From assembly GCA_963772845.1 (NCBI GenBank), contig CAVYYW010000011.1, forward strand, positions 1-20,158: a stretch of DNA of 20,158 bases, given 5' to 3'. This document shows positions 7,979 to 15,852 of the stretch, in pieces (within the stretch, counting starts at the first letter, position 1; each line of letters begins with the position of its first letter). A model generated the notes under the pieces. That model had not been told where the DNA came from, did not search any database, and was given only the letters and a program-made list of their open reading frames with translations. A program made the translations under genes and the position numbers. The stretch comes from CAVYYW01 sp963772845. Lineage in GTDB: Bacteria; Bacillota; Bacilli; Bacillales; Sporolactobacillaceae.

Positions 7979-10330
7979 ATGGCTGATCAGCATCCGGATT
8001 GGAACACAGAGAAATCACGGCTGGAAACCGTTCTGGCTGAAATGAAAGAAACGATTTACCGGTTAAAAAATCACATCCTTGGTGTAAAGGAAGGCATGGT
8101 CGATTTAAGGAAAACCTTCTGGGATGATGTGACCGTCAACTTGGATGAACCAGATGATCAGATTGAAACGCAGGCCAGCATGCGGCAGCAGGCAGAGATT
8201 TTGGCCGATAAAGAAAGACAATTTGACAGGATGGGGAGCAGGATTGATATCTATGAAAAGATGGAGGATGCCCCATACTTCGGGAGGTTCGATTTTAAAG
8301 AAGAAGGCGAAAAACAATCGGAGCCGATCTATATAGGCAGAGCATCCTTCAGGGATTCGACCGGAGATGATTTTTTAATTTATGATTGGCGTGCCCCGAT
8401 ATCAAGTGCGTATTACGATTATGCACCTGGACCTGCTCAATACGAAGCGATTGATGGAGCCATTAAGGGAGAAATGACGCTGAAGCGCCAGTATATTATT
8501 CAACAGGGCAATCTGAAAGGATTGTTCGACACGGGTCTGACGATTGGCGATAAATTGCTTCAAACGGTACTCGGCAATCAAGCGAATCCAAAAATGAAAA
8601 GTATTGTTGCAACCATCCAGCAGGAGCAAAATCGGATCATTCGCAATAATAAAAGCCGGGTGCTTATTGTTCAAGGGGTGGCCGGGAGCGGCAAGACGTC
8701 TGCAGCTTTGCAGCGCATCGCTTTTTTGCTTTACCGTCACAGGAAAACATTAAGATCAGAGAATATTCTGCTGCTTTCGCCAAATCCTCTCTTTAACAGT
8801 TATGTTTCAACGGTGCTGCCGGAGCTGGGTGAAGAGAATATGAAACAAATGACCTTCTTTGACTATCTTTCTGACCGTCTAAGAGGAGGTCTAAGTCTGG
8901 AAGATCCGCTGGTCCAGATGGAGTACACACTCTTAGACAGTGGATTGCCAGGGTATGACAGCCGTCTGGAAGGCATTAAGTATAAATCGGGTTTATTTTT
9001 TAAAAAGCATTTAGACGATTATTTAGAGGGGTTATCATCAGAAGGGCTTGTGTTCAAGCCGATCACCTTCCGGGGGAGAAAGATTGTCACCGCTGCTAAA
9101 ATCCGCAGCATCTTCTACTCATTTGAGCCGCATATTACCCTTCCCAATCGTGTGGCGATGACCGCTGAAAAGCTTTTAAAATACTTAAAGAGAATTGAAC
9201 GCATCGAACGTTCGCAGGACTGGGTGGAGGAAGAAGCAGCCTATCTTGATAAGGATGACTTTATCGATGCCTATGAAATTTTGCAAAATAAACAGCGGTT
9301 TACTGAAGATACCTTCGATGATTTTGAAAGGGAACAAAAGCTTCTTCACAAAATGGTTGTCAATCACCACTTCAAACCGCTGCGAAAACTCGTTAAATCG
9401 CTTAGGTTTATTGATATGACAGCCGTCTATTATGGTTTTTTTAAACAGCAGTCCCTTCAGAATCAACCTTCAGAATGGGATGCGATCCGGCACGGGACGA
9501 TGGAAGTCCTGGATGAAAAATCTCTTTTATGGGAAGATGCCACGCCATTTGCTTATCTTCAGGATCACCTGCTGGGCAGACGGCCGGGTGAGGCAATCAA
9601 GTATCTGTTCATCGATGAAGTTCAGGATTATTCGCCATTCCAAATGGCTTATATCCAGGAATTATTTCCTTATACGCATATGACGCTGCTTGGAGATATT
9701 AATCAGACGATTTATTTGCACGCAGAGGATCAGATGCTTTTGTCTCATACGAATGAACAGGATGCAAGTGTGGAACGGATTGAATTAACGCGCAGCTATC
9801 GCTCAACAAAGCCGATTGTTGAGTTTACAAGACACCTGATGGAGGAAGGGGATATGATCCAGCCATTTGACAGAGAAGGTGAAAAGCCTGTACTTTCCTA
9901 TGTGAAGAATAAGGCGTCCTTGTATTTATCCGTTATAGAGCGTATTCAGCATTTGCAGGAACAAGGGAACGAAACCATTGCAATTATTGGGAAAACGTTA
10001 GAGTCAAGCAAGCAAATCTTTGATATTATAAAGAAATCCGTCTCTGTGCAGCTGGTGGATCGGGAGACCTACACGTATACAAAAGGCGTTCTTGTGATAC
10101 CGGGTTATTTAGCCAAAGGCATTGAATTCGATGGGGTTATTATACCGGACGCTTCTGAGAGCGCATATTACAAGGAGTCGGAACGAAAGCTATTTTATAC
10201 CGTGTGTACACGTGCCATGCATTCGCTTGAGCTGTTTTCCATAGGAGAGAGCAGCCCATTTATTCGCAGGGTACCTATCGCGCTTTACGATATCAGACAT
10301 GAGACGGCTGAGAAGGCAAGGAGAGATTAA
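7979..10330 (+). CDS. helD: HelD, RNA polymerase recycling motor ATPase (UvrD-like)
   Basis: HelD is a superfamily 1 helicase-like ATPase of Gram-positive bacteria that binds RNA polymerase and removes stalled polymerase from DNA after termination. At 783 residues it is close to the B. subtilis protein. Residues 1-100 are charged and helical, matching the coiled arm that enters the polymerase secondary channel. The Walker A motif is GVAGSGKT at 233-240 (Lys239), and Walker B is FIDEVQD with Asp546-Glu547. Later helicase motifs include LLGDINQTIY, ELTRSYRST and, near the C-terminus, KGIEFDGVIIPD and LFYTVCTRAMHSLEL. YDWRAPISSAYYDY is a hallmark of the HelD family. The ATG follows GGGAGTG, and the gene appears monocistronic. 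Confidence 0.93.
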   Translation: MADQHPDWNTEKSRLETVLAEMKETIYRLKNHILGVKEGMVDLRKTFWDDVTVNLDEPDDQIETQASMRQQAEILADKERQFDRMGSRIDIYEKMEDAPYFGRFDFKEEGEKQSEPIYIGRASFRDSTGDDFLIYDWRAPISSAYYDYAPGPAQYEAIDGAIKGEMTLKRQYIIQQGNLKGLFDTGLTIGDKLLQTVLGNQANPKMKSIVATIQQEQNRIIRNNKSRVLIVQGVAGSGKTSAALQRIAFLLYRHRKTLRSENILLLSPNPLFNSYVSTVLPELGEENMKQMTFFDYLSDRLRGGLSLEDPLVQMEYTLLDSGLPGYDSRLEGIKYKSGLFFKKHLDDYLEGLSSEGLVFKPITFRGRKIVTAAKIRSIFYSFEPHITLPNRVAMTAEKLLKYLKRIERIERSQDWVEEEAAYLDKDDFIDAYEILQNKQRFTEDTFDDFEREQKLLHKMVVNHHFKPLRKLVKSLRFIDMTAVYYGFFKQQSLQNQPSEWDAIRHGTMEVLDEKSLLWEDATPFAYLQDHLLGRRPGEAIKYLFIDEVQDYSPFQMAYIQELFPYTHMTLLGDINQTIYLHAEDQMLLSHTNEQDASVERIELTRSYRSTKPIVEFTRHLMEEGDMIQPFDREGEKPVLSYVKNKASLYLSVIERIQHLQEQGNETIAIIGKTLESSKQIFDIIKKSVSVQLVDRETYTYTKGVLVIPGYLAKGIEFDGVIIPDASESAYYKESERKLFYTVCTRAMHSLELFSIGESSPFIRRVPIALYDIRHETAEKARRD

Positions 10331-10565
10331 CGGGCAGCGGCTAGAGAATAGCCTCTGCCAGGCTGACTTGGCGTTTCTAATTTCAAGAAAGCAGGGGAAT
10401 TCTTCATTAAAGCGTTTATTTCAGAAAGATAGTGGTATATATATAGGTAGCAGTTTAAGCATTAAGACCTATATGTCAGCCTTCCATCAATTCCTTCCTG
10501 TTTTTATTTGTTTCAAACCAACTATGTCCGCGTGAAGTGGCAAATAATCAGTCAGAGGTGTTTTT
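10331..10565. promoter_or_regulatory. Intergenic region between helD and the BCCT transporter
   Basis: Just after the helD stop, GCAGCGGCTA (from about 10335) and TAGCCTCTGC form a ten-base stem with one mismatch but without a T tract, so it is at best a weak terminator. Further on, ATATAGGT at 10441-10448 and ACCTATAT at 10467-10474 form a perfect eight-base inverted repeat with an 18-base spacer, about 90 bases before the transporter start; it could be an operator. GAGGTG precedes the GTG start. Confidence 0.35.
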
Positions 10566-12116
10566 GTGAAAAAAGTAACCGCAGTATTTTGGTATACGGC
10601 TGCCATTTGTCTGGTTCTCGTTCTTTGGGGGATTATTGCACCGAAGAATCTTGAATCCGTTTCAGCAAATGTGCAAGCTTACATATCAACAACATTTGGA
10701 TGGTATTATTTAATCTTAGTCACGCTATTATTGATATTTTGTATTTATTTGATTTTCTCGCCATTTGGGAAGATTAAGCTTGGTAAGCCCGATGAAAAAC
10801 CAGAGTATAGCTATACGACTTGGTTTGCGATGCTTTTCAGCGCAGGAATGGGAATTGGGATGGTTTTCTGGACAACCGCAGAGCCGATCTCACATGCTTT
10901 TAAAAGCTCGCCTGTTGCAAAGGAAGGCTCAGACGCTGCCATTAAGCAATCGCTGCAATATGCTTTCTTCCACTGGGGGCTGCATGCGTGGGCCATTTAC
11001 GCCATGGTTGCCTTGGCTCTCGCCTATTTTAAATTCCATAAAGGCGCACCTGGATTGATCAGTGCGACTCTAGAACCGCTTTTCGGTCAAAAAAGCATGC
11101 GTGGAAAACCAGGGAAAATCATTGACACGCTTGCCGTCTTTGCTACGATTGTCGGTGTTGCAGCAACACTTGGATTCGGGGCTGCACAAATAAACGGAGG
11201 GCTTTCTTACTTAATTGGTGTCCCCAACAGCTTTTGGGTACAACTTGTCATCATTGTCGTTGTAACCGTTCTGTTTTTAATGTCCGCATGGTCCGGCATA
11301 AGCAAGGGTATTAAATATTTGAGCAACATAAATATGGGACTGGCTATCGTCCTCCTGATCATGCTGTTTATATTAGGACCGACTATTTATATTTTAAATA
11401 TGTTCACCAATACACTTGGGTTGTATATTACAAATATTTTCGATATGAGTTTCCGCCTGGCACCGCTCAGCCCAGCTCATCGCCAGTGGATTAATAATTG
11501 GACAATCTTTTACTGGGCATGGTGGATCGCATGGGCACCATTTGTCGGAATCTTTATCGCCAGAGTATCGAGAGGCCGGACAATTCGTGAATTCATCTCT
11601 GGTGTTCTCATTGTCCCTTCCGTGGTCTGCTTTTTATTCTTCTCGGTATTTGGTGTTTCAGCGCTGAACCTTCAGCAGCACGGAATTGCCAAGATCTCTT
11701 CACTGCCGCTCGAGACCACAACATTTGGTGTACTGGCCCACTACCCATTAGGCGGTGTCATGTCTGTTTTAACAATTATATTGATTGGGACATTTTTCAT
11801 CACATCCGCTGACTCTGCCACATTTGTACTAGGAATGCAGAGCACGGGCGGATCACTGAATCCGGCGAATTCAGTTAAGTTTGTTTGGGGAATCGCCCAA
11901 TCATCAATCGCTGCGATTCTTCTCTATTCAGGTGGCCTGCAGGGTCTTCAAAACGTGCTGATTATTGCTGCTCTGCCATTCTCAATTGTCATGCTGCTGA
12001 TGGCTGTCTCGTTTTATAAAGCTGTAAGCGCAGAACATAAAGAAATAAAAGCGGCAAATCCAAAGCCAAAAAAACACAAAAAAGGTGAAGCAGCACCTGA
12101 ACCTTCACCGGAATAA
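10566..12116 (+). CDS. opuD: BCCT family glycine betaine/choline-type transporter (OpuD-like)
   Basis: This is a sodium-coupled betaine/choline/carnitine transporter, 516 residues with twelve expected membrane helices, the size of B. subtilis OpuD. Signature stretches are FSAGMGIGMVFWTTAEPISH, with the Gly-rich helix of the ion site, and the Trp-rich YWAWWIAWAPFVGIFIARVS from about residue 316, whose aromatic box holds the trimethylammonium group, followed by RGRTIREF. The C-terminal tail is charged (KPKPKKHKKGEAAPEPSPE), as in osmosensing members. It starts with GTG at 10566 behind GAGGTG. By family knowledge it imports compatible solutes during osmotic stress; the exact substrate (betaine, ectoine, carnitine) cannot be read from the sequence. 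Confidence 0.9.
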   Translation: MKKVTAVFWYTAAICLVLVLWGIIAPKNLESVSANVQAYISTTFGWYYLILVTLLLIFCIYLIFSPFGKIKLGKPDEKPEYSYTTWFAMLFSAGMGIGMVFWTTAEPISHAFKSSPVAKEGSDAAIKQSLQYAFFHWGLHAWAIYAMVALALAYFKFHKGAPGLISATLEPLFGQKSMRGKPGKIIDTLAVFATIVGVAATLGFGAAQINGGLSYLIGVPNSFWVQLVIIVVVTVLFLMSAWSGISKGIKYLSNINMGLAIVLLIMLFILGPTIYILNMFTNTLGLYITNIFDMSFRLAPLSPAHRQWINNWTIFYWAWWIAWAPFVGIFIARVSRGRTIREFISGVLIVPSVVCFLFFSVFGVSALNLQQHGIAKISSLPLETTTFGVLAHYPLGGVMSVLTIILIGTFFITSADSATFVLGMQSTGGSLNPANSVKFVWGIAQSSIAAILLYSGGLQGLQNVLIIAALPFSIVMLLMAVSFYKAVSAEHKEIKAANPKPKKHKKGEAAPEPSPE

Positions 12117-12138
12117 GGCGTATTCTGCCGTAAGACTT

Positions 12139-12174
12139 CAGCAAAAGGACTCCCTGTCCTTTTGCTGTTTTTTA
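12139..12174 (+). terminator. Intrinsic terminator of the BCCT transporter gene
   Basis: CAGCAAAAGGAC at 12139-12150 and GTCCTTTTGCTG at 12156-12167 form a perfect twelve-base stem with a five-base loop, followed directly by TTTTTTAT. It lies 22 bases after the stop codon. Confidence 0.92.
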
Positions 12175-12477
12175 TACTTTAAGAACGTAAACTTCGCTAA
12201 AGCGAGAAGCGGAATAAAGCACTAAAGGAGCGTGCCTATGTTTCAGCTCCGCTCCAACCCCGTCACAAGCCTGTAATGAGGGTTACTCAGGCAGCTGGCT
12301 CGCAACAAAGGCTTTCGCCATTAAAGGCTTGGCGATAAGCCGCGTTTTCTTTATGGAAAGCTTATCTTTGGCTGATAGAAATGGACACAGAACACATTCT
12401 GTTTTCTTTATAATGGACTTGCGGCTTGTAAGAGAGTAATCTCGCATTAGAAAGCAAGATAATTGGGAGGGGTCATG
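12175..12477 (+). promoter_or_regulatory. Intergenic region upstream of the DinB-fold gene
   Basis: No gene is seen here. A hairpin, GGCTTTCGCC at 12310-12319 with GGCGATAAGCC at 12331-12341 (one bulge), is followed by GCGTTTTCTTT and looks like a terminator or attenuator. ACAGAA at 12387-12392 and TTCTGT at 12397-12402 form a small inverted repeat. TATAAT at 12409-12414 is a perfect -10 hexamer, but the best -35-like hexamer, TGGACA at 12382-12387, is 21 bases away, so the promoter call is tentative. GGGAGGGG at 12465-12472 is the ribosome-binding site. Confidence 0.4.
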
Positions 12478-12966
12478 ATGTTTGGCATTGAGGAAGCAAG
12501 AAAAGACGTATTAAACAACGTTAACAGCTTAACAGACGCGGAGCTGAATCTTGAGGTTGAAAAAGATCGCTGGACAATTGCGCAGGTGGCGCAGCATTTG
12601 GTGTTAATGGAAGAGACGGTGACGACGTTGTTGAAAAAAGAGCTGTCTAATCATGAAAGGCGTCCCGCTGAACGGTTAAAACCAATTGAACGAACAGTGG
12701 ACAGGACATATAAGGTTGAAGCGCCGGCTCATCTTGAACCAGAAGCTGGTTTTTATTCAAAGGAAGAGTTGGTACAGCGACTTGGCGAATCTCGTCTGGC
12801 CCTTCAGCATCTGCTCTCTCAAATTGATGAGATGAGTCTGCTGACTGAAAAATCAGCTGAACATCCTGTTTTTGGAAGAATGAACCTCGCGCAATGGGTT
12901 GAATTTATCGGGGTACATGAATTAAGGCACCTCGATCAAATGAGAGAACTGAAAGCTAAAATTTAA
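12478..12966 (+). CDS. DinB superfamily protein (putative metal-dependent hydrolase/thiol transferase fold)
   Basis: This 162-residue protein has the DinB/YfiT four-helix-bundle pattern. WTIAQVAQHLVLMEE gives the first metal-binding His (His40), and GVHELRHLDQM gives the other two (His147 and His151) in an H-x3-H arrangement; the family binds a divalent metal with this triad. In Firmicutes the fold includes bacillithiol transferases and many uncharacterised stress-linked proteins, so the reaction remains unknown. The second ATG (12478) is preferred over the ATG at 12475 because GGAGG then lies seven bases upstream. The gene is single, has its own upstream region and ends in a strong hairpin. 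Confidence 0.83.
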   Translation: MFGIEEARKDVLNNVNSLTDAELNLEVEKDRWTIAQVAQHLVLMEETVTTLLKKELSNHERRPAERLKPIERTVDRTYKVEAPAHLEPEAGFYSKEELVQRLGESRLALQHLLSQIDEMSLLTEKSAEHPVFGRMNLAQWVEFIGVHELRHLDQMRELKAKI

Positions 12967-12971
12967 CAGAA

Positions 12972-13028
12972 AACCGGTTCCGATTTCCTGAAAAGATAAG
13001 GAAATCGAAGCCGGTTTATTTTATTTCT
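12972..13028. terminator. Shared terminator between the convergent DinB-fold and K+ channel genes
   Basis: The arms at 12972-12989 (AACCGGTTCCGATTTCCT) and 12999-13016 pair over 18 positions with one mismatch and one G-T pair, around a nine-base loop. TTTATTTTATTTCTTT follows on the plus strand. The right arm reaches the last bases of the channel stop codon, so the hairpin serves at least the plus-strand gene; on the minus strand the arm is followed by TTTTCTGTTAAAT, giving a weaker second T tract. Confidence 0.85.
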
Positions 13029-13735
13029 TTCTCTTTTAGTAGCTCAAGCTTATGAATCATGTAAGTGTAATCTGCTTCATCTAGGGCTGGATACTCATCC
13101 ATTTTTGCCCTGACATCTTTAAGCTCTTTTGGCTGGTCTCTTTCATCCCCTTTTGTAAAAACAGATGCAACGGTCCCGGTAATTAAACCAATAACCCCGA
13201 TCCCTGTTAACATAAGAACGCCGGCAATGATCCGCCCGACCGTTGTAACCGGTGATAAATCGCCATATCCGACGGTGGTTGTTGTCACGACGGTCCACCA
13301 CAGGGCGTCGCCGTAGGTTTTAAAGTCAGGTTCAATCCATTTCATGGGTAAGGCGGCCAAAAATAAAAGGACAATAACAAATACAAACACAGTGTCAATA
13401 TTGTATTTTTTTAGAAAATGATTTAAAAATGCTGTCCGTCTGTTGAAAAGAGAAAATAGTCTAAGGAGTCGGACAAGCCGGACAAGTCGGGCAGTCTGGA
13501 AAATCTGGCTAAGCGGCAGGATGGCAATAAAATCAAGCGGGTGGGACTTGAAAAAGCGCCATTTATTATCGCTTTTCAAAAAGCGGAATAAATAATCCAA
13601 GAAAAAAATACCCCAAACAGTCCATTCCATAACGGTGCTTTCAGGCTGGGGAAGGTCAAGAATAATAGAAATAATGATTAATAGTGCCAGTGAAATTTCA
13701 TAAATAAAGCCAAAGCTCAGATTAGGTTTTCTCAT
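13016..13735 (-). CDS. Voltage-gated potassium channel, six-helix type
   Basis: This 239-residue membrane protein is a K+ channel subunit and probably works as a tetramer in the cell membrane. The selectivity filter is TTTTVGYGD, with TVGYGD at residues 154-159, between a pore helix (YGDALWWTVV) and the last membrane helix. A classic voltage-sensor S4 lies at about 81-93, TARLVRLVRLLRLF, with arginines every third position (83, 86, 89, 92), and a paired acidic S2-like segment (FFLDYLFRF) comes before it. The short C-terminal tail is charged and helical, with no recognisable RCK/TrkA-N domain, so gating is most likely by voltage. Only a weak GTGG-type ribosome-binding site precedes the ATG at 13735. 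Confidence 0.9.
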   Translation of the reverse strand: MRKPNLSFGFIYEISLALLIIISIILDLPQPESTVMEWTVWGIFFLDYLFRFLKSDNKWRFFKSHPLDFIAILPLSQIFQTARLVRLVRLLRLFSLFNRRTAFLNHFLKKYNIDTVFVFVIVLLFLAALPMKWIEPDFKTYGDALWWTVVTTTTVGYGDLSPVTTVGRIIAGVLMLTGIGVIGLITGTVASVFTKGDERDQPKELKDVRAKMDEYPALDEADYTYMIHKLELLKEKEIK

Positions 13736-13898
13736 CGTCTGTTAGTCACCACGCAAAAATTAGTTACGTTTATTCTAACATTATTAATGAGGTCTGACAC
13801 GGTGCGAGGGTATCGTGGCGGAGAGTTAGCTGGTTTGAAAACACTGATCTAGAGGAATACGACTAACAGAATGAGTTAATGAAAGGAGCATATCTTTT
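13736..13898. promoter_or_regulatory. Divergent intergenic region with a ten-base inverted repeat
   Basis: This region holds the promoters of the K+ channel (minus) and the flavodoxin-like gene (plus). TCTGTTAGTC at 13738-13747, next to the channel start codon, is the exact reverse complement of GACTAACAGA at 13861-13870, about 30 bases before the plus-strand start. AAAGGAG at about 13881-13887 is the ribosome-binding site of the plus-strand gene. I did not find well-spaced -35/-10 pairs. Confidence 0.4.
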
Positions 13899-14525
13899 AT
13901 GAAGCTGAAAGCTTTAGTACTCAATTGTTCTTTAAAAAAGAGCGGAGAAACCTCTAACACTCAGGCACTTGCTGAAGAAGCGATTCAAATCTTTGAACAA
14001 AATGGTGTGGAAACAGAAACAGTTAGAGCGGCTGATTATAACATTGCATTTGGTGTATCAGATGATATGGGAGAAGGTGACGAGTGGCCAGCCATTTTTG
14101 AAAAGGTAAAAGAAGCGGACATCCTGCTGATAGCTACACCAATTTGGCTTGGTGAGAAAAGCAGTATGGCAACGCTTGTAATGGAGCGTTTATATGGCGG
14201 TGCCGGTCTTACTAACGATAAGGGACAATATATTTACTATAATAAGGTCGGTGGCGTTGTGGTGACTGGGAATGAAGACGGAGGTAAAGAGGCATCACGA
14301 TCGATTCTTTACGGACTTTCTCATATTGGCGTGGCTGTTCCTCCCAATGTTGATACCTATTGGGTCGGGGAAGCGGGACCCGGAGAATCTTACATTGAAG
14401 CCCAGGGTAACAAGAATGAGTTTACTAAGCAGCACGCGAAAATAATGTCTTATAATCTGATGCATTTTGCGCGGATGCTCAAGGAAAACCCTATTCCTGC
14501 AGAAGGAAATGTGGTTGAATCATAA
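13899..14525 (+). CDS. Flavodoxin-fold NADPH-dependent FMN reductase family protein
   Basis: This 208-residue protein has a flavodoxin-like fold. The N-terminal beta strand and phosphate loop MKLKALVLNCSLKKSGETSN is the FMN-binding segment. ADILLIATPIWLGEKSSMAT is the second flavin contact seen in the NADPH-dependent FMN reductase family, and VGGVVVTGNEDGGKEA is the third. Such enzymes reduce quinones, flavins or electrophiles with NAD(P)H; the substrate is not evident. AAAGGAG precedes the ATG with a slightly long spacing. It is transcribed alone, ending at a strong hairpin terminator, and faces a convergent winged-helix regulator, which need not control it. Confidence 0.83.
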   Translation: MKLKALVLNCSLKKSGETSNTQALAEEAIQIFEQNGVETETVRAADYNIAFGVSDDMGEGDEWPAIFEKVKEADILLIATPIWLGEKSSMATLVMERLYGGAGLTNDKGQYIYYNKVGGVVVTGNEDGGKEASRSILYGLSHIGVAVPPNVDTYWVGEAGPGESYIEAQGNKNEFTKQHAKIMSYNLMHFARMLKENPIPAEGNVVES

Positions 14526-14550
14526 TAAAACAGTCACTAGGCACAGTAGA

Positions 14551-14621
14551 CCCTAAACGTTGAATAACAGGTTCAGCTTTCTCCCTCTCACTGAACGTGT
14601 TCGACGTTTAGGGATTTTTTT
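14551..14621 (+). terminator. Intrinsic terminator of the flavodoxin-like gene
   Basis: CCCTAAACGTTGAA at 14551-14564 pairs with TTCGACGTTTAGGG at 14600-14613 with one mismatch. An inner stem, GTTCAG (14571-14576) with CTGAAC (14591-14596), closes the loop. A run of seven T follows from 14615. The structure lacks a T tract on the minus strand, so it acts on the plus strand only. Confidence 0.85.
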
Positions 14622-14643
14622 ATCTACTAAAAGGCATTTCGCT

Positions 14644-15189
14644 TTAATTCTTTCCTCTTTTATTGTCAGGGTAGGGAATAACGATGGAAGCTAGTGAGTA
14701 TTTTTGCCTGTCTAAAGAGGGTTCGTTGGCTCCGACTTTATTTACAGCTTCATGAATGGCGGCCATCACTTCCTGAAGTTCGTCTTCTGACAAATAGACT
14801 TCCCAAGTGCTGAAAGCCCGTTTTTCCGACAGTTCTTCCTGCGCCTCACTCAGATAAGCATTGAAGCGTTGGATCAGATGACTTGTAAACTGCATAAAAC
14901 GATTTTTCTGTGTTTCTTTAGAGATTTCTTCTTCACTTGTATTCTCGAAGGCAGATGCCGTTTCAGCAAGAGCGAAGATTTTCTCCTGTGCTCCTCTTAT
15001 TTGACGCTGTGCAATCACCGTTATGATTCCGTTATCCAGAAGTTTATTTAAGTGGCGGTACAATGTTGCTTGAGGTACCTCTTTCAGTTGGGTCTTCATT
15101 TCTTGGACAGTCAATTGTTTACCTCCAAGCAATGTTTGTACAATGCTCATTCTGACCGGATGTAAGACAAGATTGGATGGAGTTTTCAT
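14644..15189 (-). CDS. Winged-helix (ArsR-like) transcriptional regulator
   Basis: This 181-residue cytoplasmic protein has an N-terminal winged helix-turn-helix: NLVLHPVRMSIVQTLLGGKQ, then LTVQEMKTQLKEVPQATLYRHL as the helix-turn-helix (about residues 27-48) and a basic wing around IAQRQIRGAQEKIF. The remainder is a helical region of no known ligand type, probably for dimerisation. No metal-binding cysteine cluster is visible, so it is not a classic ArsR metal sensor. GAGGCG precedes the ATG. A perfect 24-base palindrome just upstream, overlapping the promoter, suggests it represses its own gene. Its other targets are unknown. Confidence 0.8.
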   Translation of the reverse strand: MKTPSNLVLHPVRMSIVQTLLGGKQLTVQEMKTQLKEVPQATLYRHLNKLLDNGIITVIAQRQIRGAQEKIFALAETASAFENTSEEEISKETQKNRFMQFTSHLIQRFNAYLSEAQEELSEKRAFSTWEVYLSEDELQEVMAAIHEAVNKVGANEPSLDRQKYSLASIVIPYPDNKRGKN

Positions 15190-15203
15190 AAAACGCCTCT
15201 TTC

Positions 15204-15227
15204 ATTATCATTATCGATAATGATAAT
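15204..15227. promoter_or_regulatory. 24-bp perfect palindrome, probable operator of the winged-helix regulator
   Basis: The sequence made of ATTATC ATTATC followed by GATAAT GATAAT is a perfect palindrome with no spacer. It lies 15-38 bases before the regulator start and overlaps the last two bases of its -10 element, covering the likely transcription start. That position is typical of an autorepressor site. The hexamers are the same as those of a Fur box, but in the opposite order. Confidence 0.75.
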
Positions 15228-15254
15228 AATAAAGAAATGATGAAAAATATGCAA
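15226..15254 (-). promoter_or_regulatory. Sigma-A-type promoter of the winged-helix regulator
   Basis: Read on the minus strand, TTGCAT (15254-15249) and TATTAT (15231-15226) are separated by exactly 17 bases. This is the best promoter in the window and it points at the regulator gene, with the palindrome immediately downstream. Confidence 0.65.
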
Positions 15255-15280
15255 CAGTTTGACTGGGTGCCTTATAGCCA

Positions 15281-15310
15281 AATAAAAAAGGGCACCTTTT
15301 TTTGGTACCC
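15281..15310 (-). terminator. Intrinsic terminator for the small-gene pair
   Basis: On the minus strand GGGTACC (15310-15304) and GGTGCCC (15296-15290) form a seven-base stem with one G-T pair around a loop of seven A, followed by TTTTTTATT. It lies 34 bases after the stop of the small gene at 15344-15481 and is oriented for it. Confidence 0.75.
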
Positions 15311-15343
15311 TCCCACTTCATATGTTCAGTTTTCAGAAAGTCA

Positions 15344-15481
15344 TCAATGTTGAATTTTAGGCCCTTTTGTCTCCTTAGATTCAACATCTATTCCTGGTTT
15401 TCTTTTTCTTTTAAGAAGAAAATCAGGGAAAATGCCGGGAGGGACAGGTCTGTCTTCAGGTATTATGACACGTTTTTTCAT
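15344..15481 (-). CDS. Small basic protein of unknown function, 45 residues
   Basis: I do not recognise this protein. It runs MKKRVIIPEDRPVPPGIFPD, then a Lys/Arg-rich centre and IQH at the end, and is basic and proline-rich with no signal peptide. It has a GGGGTG ribosome-binding site eight bases before the ATG. It lies 54 bases downstream of another small gene in the same direction, and an intrinsic terminator follows. The combination of ribosome-binding site, co-orientation and terminator makes it a plausible real gene despite its size. Confidence 0.5.
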   Translation of the reverse strand: MKKRVIIPEDRPVPPGIFPDFLLKRKRKPGIDVESKETKGPKIQH

Positions 15482-15535
15482 AGTACTTACACCCCTAAGT
15501 GAAAAATTAGCAGGGACACATTTTGTCTGAATAAA

Positions 15536-15664
15536 TTAATGGCTCAGATTGTTCAGGTTAATTCTCTTAGCTTTTGCAACTTCTCTATTGGCCTTCTCGT
15601 GTTCCTTTTGGTCAAGCTTTGCCTTTTCCTCAATCTGTTTCGAATAAGCTTTAGAATTGTACAT
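15536..15664 (-). CDS. Small charged helical protein of unknown function, 42 residues
   Basis: I do not recognise this protein. It starts MYNSKAYSKQIEEKAKLDQK, continues with a Lys/Glu/Arg-rich helix and ends in NNLSH; it is likely one long amphipathic helix, a style common among small sporulation-associated proteins of Bacillaceae. A perfect AGGAGG lies eight bases before the ATG at 15664. On the minus strand TTGAAA (15724-15719) and TTTAAT (15700-15695), 18 bases apart, may be the promoter. A longer reading frame continues upstream but lacks a ribosome-binding site and enters repeat DNA, so the short start is preferred. Confidence 0.6.
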   Translation of the reverse strand: MYNSKAYSKQIEEKAKLDQKEHEKANREVAKAKRINLNNLSH

Positions 15665-15852
15665 TGGTATAGCCTCCTGGGAAGTTTGAGCTGTATTAAA
15701 GATAAAACAACTCTTACCTTTCAATTCCACGTAAAAGCCTCGTTTAAACATCAAAATAAGCATCGATAAATAAAAAAACGGAAAAATCATTGTTGAATAA
15801 TGGATGCCGCTGAAAAAGTACCTTTTTGCTTCGGGCCGAGGTTTGGAAAGTT

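Noticed and set aside
12387..12402. LexA/DinR damage-inducible box before the DinB-fold gene
   Set aside because: The inverted repeat is ACAGAA-CACA-TTCTGT, which lacks the GAAC-N4-GTTC core of the Bacillus LexA box.
15204..15227. Classical Fur or PerR box
   Set aside because: Hexamers match but their order is inverted relative to the Fur box, and the regulator gene itself is not of the Fur family.
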